From NCBI GenBank assembly GCA_049976205.1, contig JBMFIR010000018.1:1-26300 (forward strand): DNA of 26,300 nucleotides, read 5' to 3'. The notes under the pieces were generated by a model, which was not told the origin of the DNA, ran no database searches, and was given only the letters and a program-made list of their open reading frames with translations. The DNA is from WYEN01 sp049976205 (GTDB lineage: Archaea; Thermoproteota; Thermoprotei_A; Sulfolobales; AG1). The stretch's first letter is position 1. Each line of letters begins with the position of its first letter. A program made the translations under genes and the position numbers. Shown here in pieces: positions 24,401 through 26,300 of this stretch.

Positions 24401-25202
24401 CTGATGCGTCGCATCTGCCGTGAGCATATACTCTCCCACCACCAGAATTTGGTTCAATAACAGGTGGATTTGGAGACGCGTATATGATTGCTTGTGGAAG
24501 TATCTCTAAGGTGGCGTTCTTGAGGTAGTCGATATAAGTGACTCCTGATGCAGTGACAGTAACATTGTAGCTACCACTGGGTATTCCCACACCTGTTATA
24601 TCTAGAAGTTTTACTGTGGTGCTGAAGTTTCCATAGGGTCCAACAGTTATGGTTACTGGAACATTGTAGACTGTTCCTGGGTAGTTGAGATTATCAAATA
24701 CTATTTCTGTTACTGTTGCACCATTATCAAAACCATATCCACTTACTACAACAGATTTTGTGGCTCCTTTCTCATCAACGTTTGTTGTCTTCGGAGGACT
24801 AACCTCGATCTTCGGATATATTGGTACGTACTTAACATCCTGAGGTGTTGCACCTAAGTACACTATCACGTATAGTGTTGGTGGAGATGATAACCCAGGT
24901 AATTCCTTGGGTAGTGTCAACGCTACTACGTAGGTGCCTGGTTGCGCAGCATATACTGCTTGCGAGGCCCATACATATGTTGGTACGGAGTCACTTGCTA
25001 AGGTAACATTCAGTAGGATATTTCCTTGGGTAACTGTTAATGTTACTGTCACAGGTTCTCCTGGGTAAACTGGTGTTGATACACTAGCTATGGTTGCTAC
25101 CTGCGCTTTTACTGGAGTCATTAATGTTGCTAGAGGAGCTATTAAAACGAGTAAAGCCAGGAGCACATAAATAGTTTTATATATAGACCTATTCATTTCC
25201 AT
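21408..25202 (-). CDS. Large S-layer/stalk protein with C-terminal coiled coil and membrane anchor
   Basis: 1264-residue surface protein. Signal peptide at about 1-34 (core VLLALLVLIAPLATLM, cleavage after VKAQ or near it). Residues 35-970 are beta-rich Ig/IPT-like domains (for example VSGYGFDNGATVTEI) with numerous N-x-S/T sequons and abundant Tyr, Pro and Thr. A Cys-rich insert lies at 730-754 (C730, C732, C744, C747, C754), plus C264 and C269. Residues 971-1228 are a long heptad-rich coiled coil of Ser/Leu/Val/Asp (SSKVDSVSSKVDTVSSKVDSG type). A single transmembrane helix (about 1230-1254) and short basic tail close it. The build is that of a membrane-anchored stalk carrying an outer canopy, comparable in plan to Staphylothermus tetrabrachion or Sulfolobus SlaB. 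ATG 25202 has two GGTGA boxes just upstream, which suggests very strong expression. Confidence 0.9.
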   Translation of the reverse strand: MEMNRSIYKTIYVLLALLVLIAPLATLMTPVKAQVATIASVSTPVYPGEPVTVTLTVTQGNILLNVTLASDSVPTYVWASQAVYAAQPGTYVVALTLPKELPGLSSPPTLYVIVYLGATPQDVKYVPIYPKIEVSPPKTTNVDEKGATKSVVVSGYGFDNGATVTEIVFDNLNYPGTVYNVPVTITVGPYGNFSTTVKLLDITGVGIPSGSYNVTVTASGVTYIDYLKNATLEILPQAIIYASPNPPVIEPNSGGGRVYAHGRCDASVCEYNYVYVYLYGFPPKSSVPMIQLVNRNYTGINYNFTLDPTTNKTDVNGYLVINLGTSSTLFNMSAGDYYVVVYVSPAPQTFTNSTTIPLGKKGTVPLSLPNGAKVSAVSYVKGNWDYVVKSSDTSYTITDTLRIDFTYGGYSYRLAANWNTTSGNVTFALYNTSTLPYTQLFNVSVASAYNDTIKANVSVVYFNITPLAYDINSSDTPPSPAGSYVFYASFYGYPNQILLVLRQYQFVISYANLSILLKAPDGTVFSWYYEYPGNYSFDGVSKLSAKVPPKEYAGYEYRICFSYDASTQLATLKVKLTSLALTSYPFLNQYYLVRPILLILSPASAPGPYMPGQALVVAAYGYGPSYPWTTAIPNAPFLYNNLTIRLDLTVLNASLPLGSDGNATYAYVYLPSQLTFGVHYLKGTDSWGYEYTEAIIIGVAAYWAKIVFGKYSPDNRVSAGYYNNARIEACPCPESQGVVGMKYCGACAVYAGDCDYLGDYVQVVVSGLAPGENVSFYFGGVYRGSALADANGMASIVFVVPTLPSGTYIISVVGSVTGYKEVTFFYNGTAFLSGVNPIVYPKILLVDLGVKLGVLADNSTTRVASPIIVGSGIVKVVGTGFTPGVQFLAVLINNTDATASVNNNVGRWNANADGVLVAYSVAGRVIEPGLWIPMMEPGKYLVELLYLPPGSATASVTMGGYVFVINNISIMATKDDLAKATSQILSSLSALDTKLSASLTELSGKLDTAISQLGGLSENLSSLSSKVDALTTAVSALSSDLSKTRSDILSAISSVDTKVSALQTAVSSARSDILSAISALDTKVSALSSKIDTLATSLTNVTSGLSTVLSQLKDLSDRMSSTLATLTTTVSGLSTKIDTVSSAVSDLKNAVASISSKVDSVSAAVSDVKSAVGALQTSVNNVASAVNSVSSKVDSVSSKVDTVSSKVDSGFADLKKSLSDTQSALSSQLSTASIVLYVATVLALLAFVFSLLAYLSMRKATAAK
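21970..22072 (-). repeat. Direct repeat within the coiled-coil coding region
   Basis: A 28-bp unit occurs identically at 21970-21997 and 22045-22072, spaced exactly 75 bp (25 codons). It encodes SDILSAIS in both copies. Shorter related units (coding SSKVDSVSS) recur at about 21560-21660. Such in-frame repeats indicate recent duplication of stalk segments and allow change of stalk length by recombination. Confidence 0.75.
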
Positions 25203-25205
25203 TAT

Positions 25206-25246
25206 TCACCGTCACCTCTGAGATAAGCTACTTCCACTATATAAAG
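25206..25246 (-). promoter_or_regulatory. S-layer gene promoter with doubled ribosome-binding site
   Basis: On the minus strand a TATA box CTTTATATAG (25237-25246) is followed by two tandem GGTGA motifs (25216-25212 and 25210-25206). They lie 9 and 3 nt from ATG 25202; the nearer is 9 nt from the second in-frame ATG at 25196. The predicted leader is only about 10-15 nt. Just upstream of the TATA box are small palindromes (TGTGCACA 25251-25258). Confidence 0.55.
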
Positions 25247-25394
25247 TTAGTGTGCACAATTGTAGTCACAATATTTTTAAGTCTTAGATACCAATGGATC
25301 ATTTAATGCAACTAATTTATTTATTAACACTAGCAAATTGATACATAAAATATTCGAAAGACGCATCAGAGGTTAAGAGGAGATGATTAAAAAA

Positions 25395-25431
25395 GCATTG
25401 ATTTAAAAATTGTTTTAAGAGATCCAATCTC
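25395..25431 (-). terminator. Stem-loop plus T tract after the partial extracellular gene
   Basis: Directly after the stop of the gene ending at 25437, the minus strand has a 5-bp hairpin GAGAT-TGG-ATCTC (25431-25419), followed by CAATTTTTAAATC with a T5 run. This fits an intrinsic terminator separating it from the S-layer gene. The remaining intergenic part to 25247 holds no gene I can support. Confidence 0.5.
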
Positions 25432-25436
25432 GAGGT

Positions 25437-26300
25437 CTATGGTGGATTTTGTGCGTTGAATAGCTCAAATCCGTATACTACTGTTGTGTAATTCCAGGTA
25501 TACGCAAATGTCCAAGTCCCCCATGTTATACCATAAGCTATTACCGGGATCTTTTGCTTAACAAGATATCCAACTAAGTAGTATCCATTATATGCTTTAG
25601 AGGGGTCTGTTTTAATTGATGTATATACGTAGAAGTATGGTGGTGATGAGACATTTGCATCTACTGTGATCGATACTCCATATCTTGCTAGTGGTATTAG
25701 TGTAACATAGTCTTTACCTGATGGTTTGAATAATCCGTATCCCAAGGCATATACTCTCTCGGGTAGGAATAGATCCGTTGAAGCTCTAAATATTATCTGT
25801 CCACTAGTTCCATATCTAGCATCTACTCTGGCTGGTAGAGATAATGTGCGTGCAACAGGTTCTAGATACACATAGAATGGTTCCTCATAAGAGAACCCGC
25901 TGTACTGTATGTTCCTCACCACTAATCTATATGTTCCAGGGGATCTTGTCTCTGCCATGAAGTACACTTCGCCTGGCCTCGGATAATCGAAGAATAGTAT
26001 ATAGTCAGCACTTATCTTCCCACCTACTTGAACACCTGTGACATTATATGGTTGAATTGTCATTGTATATAGATCCAGCATGTAGTATGTTATTGGCCCA
26101 AACACCATCGCGTCTAAATTGCTAGAGTACTTAGGTTGATTATATGTTGGGTATGTCACTCTAACACCTATGGCATGGGTTCCTGATAGAACTTTTATCT
26201 TAAATACTCTCCAGTCGCCAGACTCATATCTCCAGGTCCAATCAAATGCTCCTCTCAGGTAGTAGTTCTTGTAGAGACTATTCTCAGGCACTGGGTATAG
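25437..26300 (-). CDS. C-terminal part of a large extracellular protein (possible protease appendage), start outside the window
   Basis: The frame is open to the window edge, so only about the last 287 codons are present. The sequence is beta-rich, Tyr/Pro-rich and contains N-glycosylation sequons. The segment YESGDWRVFKIKVLSGTHA and the SNLDAMVFGP that follows resemble the beta-sandwich (pre-peptidase-like) domains found C-terminal to archaeal subtilisin-like proteases. Those include the protease class that accompanies tetrabrachion in Staphylothermus. The catalytic part would lie upstream of the window, so the protease idea is inference. A GTG at 26291 is only an internal codon, not a supported start. 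There is no C-terminal membrane anchor. It ends with a terminator 234 bp before the S-layer gene on the same strand, making a three-gene envelope cluster. Confidence 0.6.
   Translation of the reverse strand, partial: LYPVPENSLYKNYYLRGAFDWTWRYESGDWRVFKIKVLSGTHAIGVRVTYPTYNQPKYSSNLDAMVFGPITYYMLDLYTMTIQPYNVTGVQVGGKISADYILFFDYPRPGEVYFMAETRSPGTYRLVVRNIQYSGFSYEEPFYVYLEPVARTLSLPARVDARYGTSGQIIFRASTDLFLPERVYALGYGLFKPSGKDYVTLIPLARYGVSITVDANVSSPPYFYVYTSIKTDPSKAYNGYYLVGYLVKQKIPVIAYGITWGTWTFAYTWNYTTVVYGFELFNAQNPP

Noticed and set aside
25394..25417. Mini open frame with GGAG just before ATG in the S-layer upstream gap
   Set aside because: It has only 7 codons, lies on the opposite strand to both neighbours within their terminator, and has no sign of conservation.

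Overview
The window looks like a chromosomal segment of a hyperthermophilic crenarchaeon of the Desulfurococcales/Acidilobales/Fervidicoccales kind. I infer this from: an AT-rich genome with heavy AGA/AGG and ATA use; TATA-box promoters close to start codons; GGTGA(T) ribosome-binding sites; the stalk protein P1; the short helicase-less XPF nuclease; MEMO; PhoH fused to KH domains; thiolase paired with DUF35; and a large S-layer protein with a coiled-coil stalk. No organism can be named from sequence reading alone.

Layout. (1) 1-7255: ribosomal stalk P1, an archaeal IMPase/FBPase, a DegT-type aminotransferase, a probable degenerate GHMP-kinase-fold protein next to MEMO, PhoH-KH followed by an archaeal NAD kinase, and an SCP2 sterol-carrier-like protein. 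(2) 7280-12370, all on the minus strand: a beta-oxidation block of bifunctional 3-hydroxyacyl-CoA dehydrogenase/enoyl-CoA hydratase, acyl-CoA dehydrogenase, and DUF35 plus thiolase. Together they can take an acyl-CoA to acetyl-CoA. (3) 12505-13796: XPF nuclease and a small SRPBCC-like protein whose leader starts with a strong hairpin. (4) 13822-17098, minus: a four-gene ABC operon (NMT1/SsuA-like binding protein, ATPase, permease, unknown protein). It is divergent from a UbiD-UbiA pair (17163-19549) that points to prenyl or quinone chemistry. (5) 19546-26300, minus: cell-envelope genes, namely a secreted PNGase A-like protein, a 1264-residue S-layer/stalk protein, and the C-terminal part of another large extracellular protein, perhaps a protease.

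Points that stand out. P1 has no canonical start where its conserved N-terminus begins; an ACG sits there, 5 nt behind a perfect GGTGAT. The IMPase also lacks a canonical start for its conserved N-terminal helix. The gene after MEMO looks like a GHMP kinase that has lost its phosphate loop. The S-layer, PNGase A-like and third extracellular genes form an envelope-building or remodelling cluster. The ABC/UbiD/UbiA neighbourhood includes a protein I cannot place.

I saw no tRNA, rRNA, CRISPR array, transposon or integrase. No stretch longer than about 300 bases lacks a gene; the longest is 1-278.
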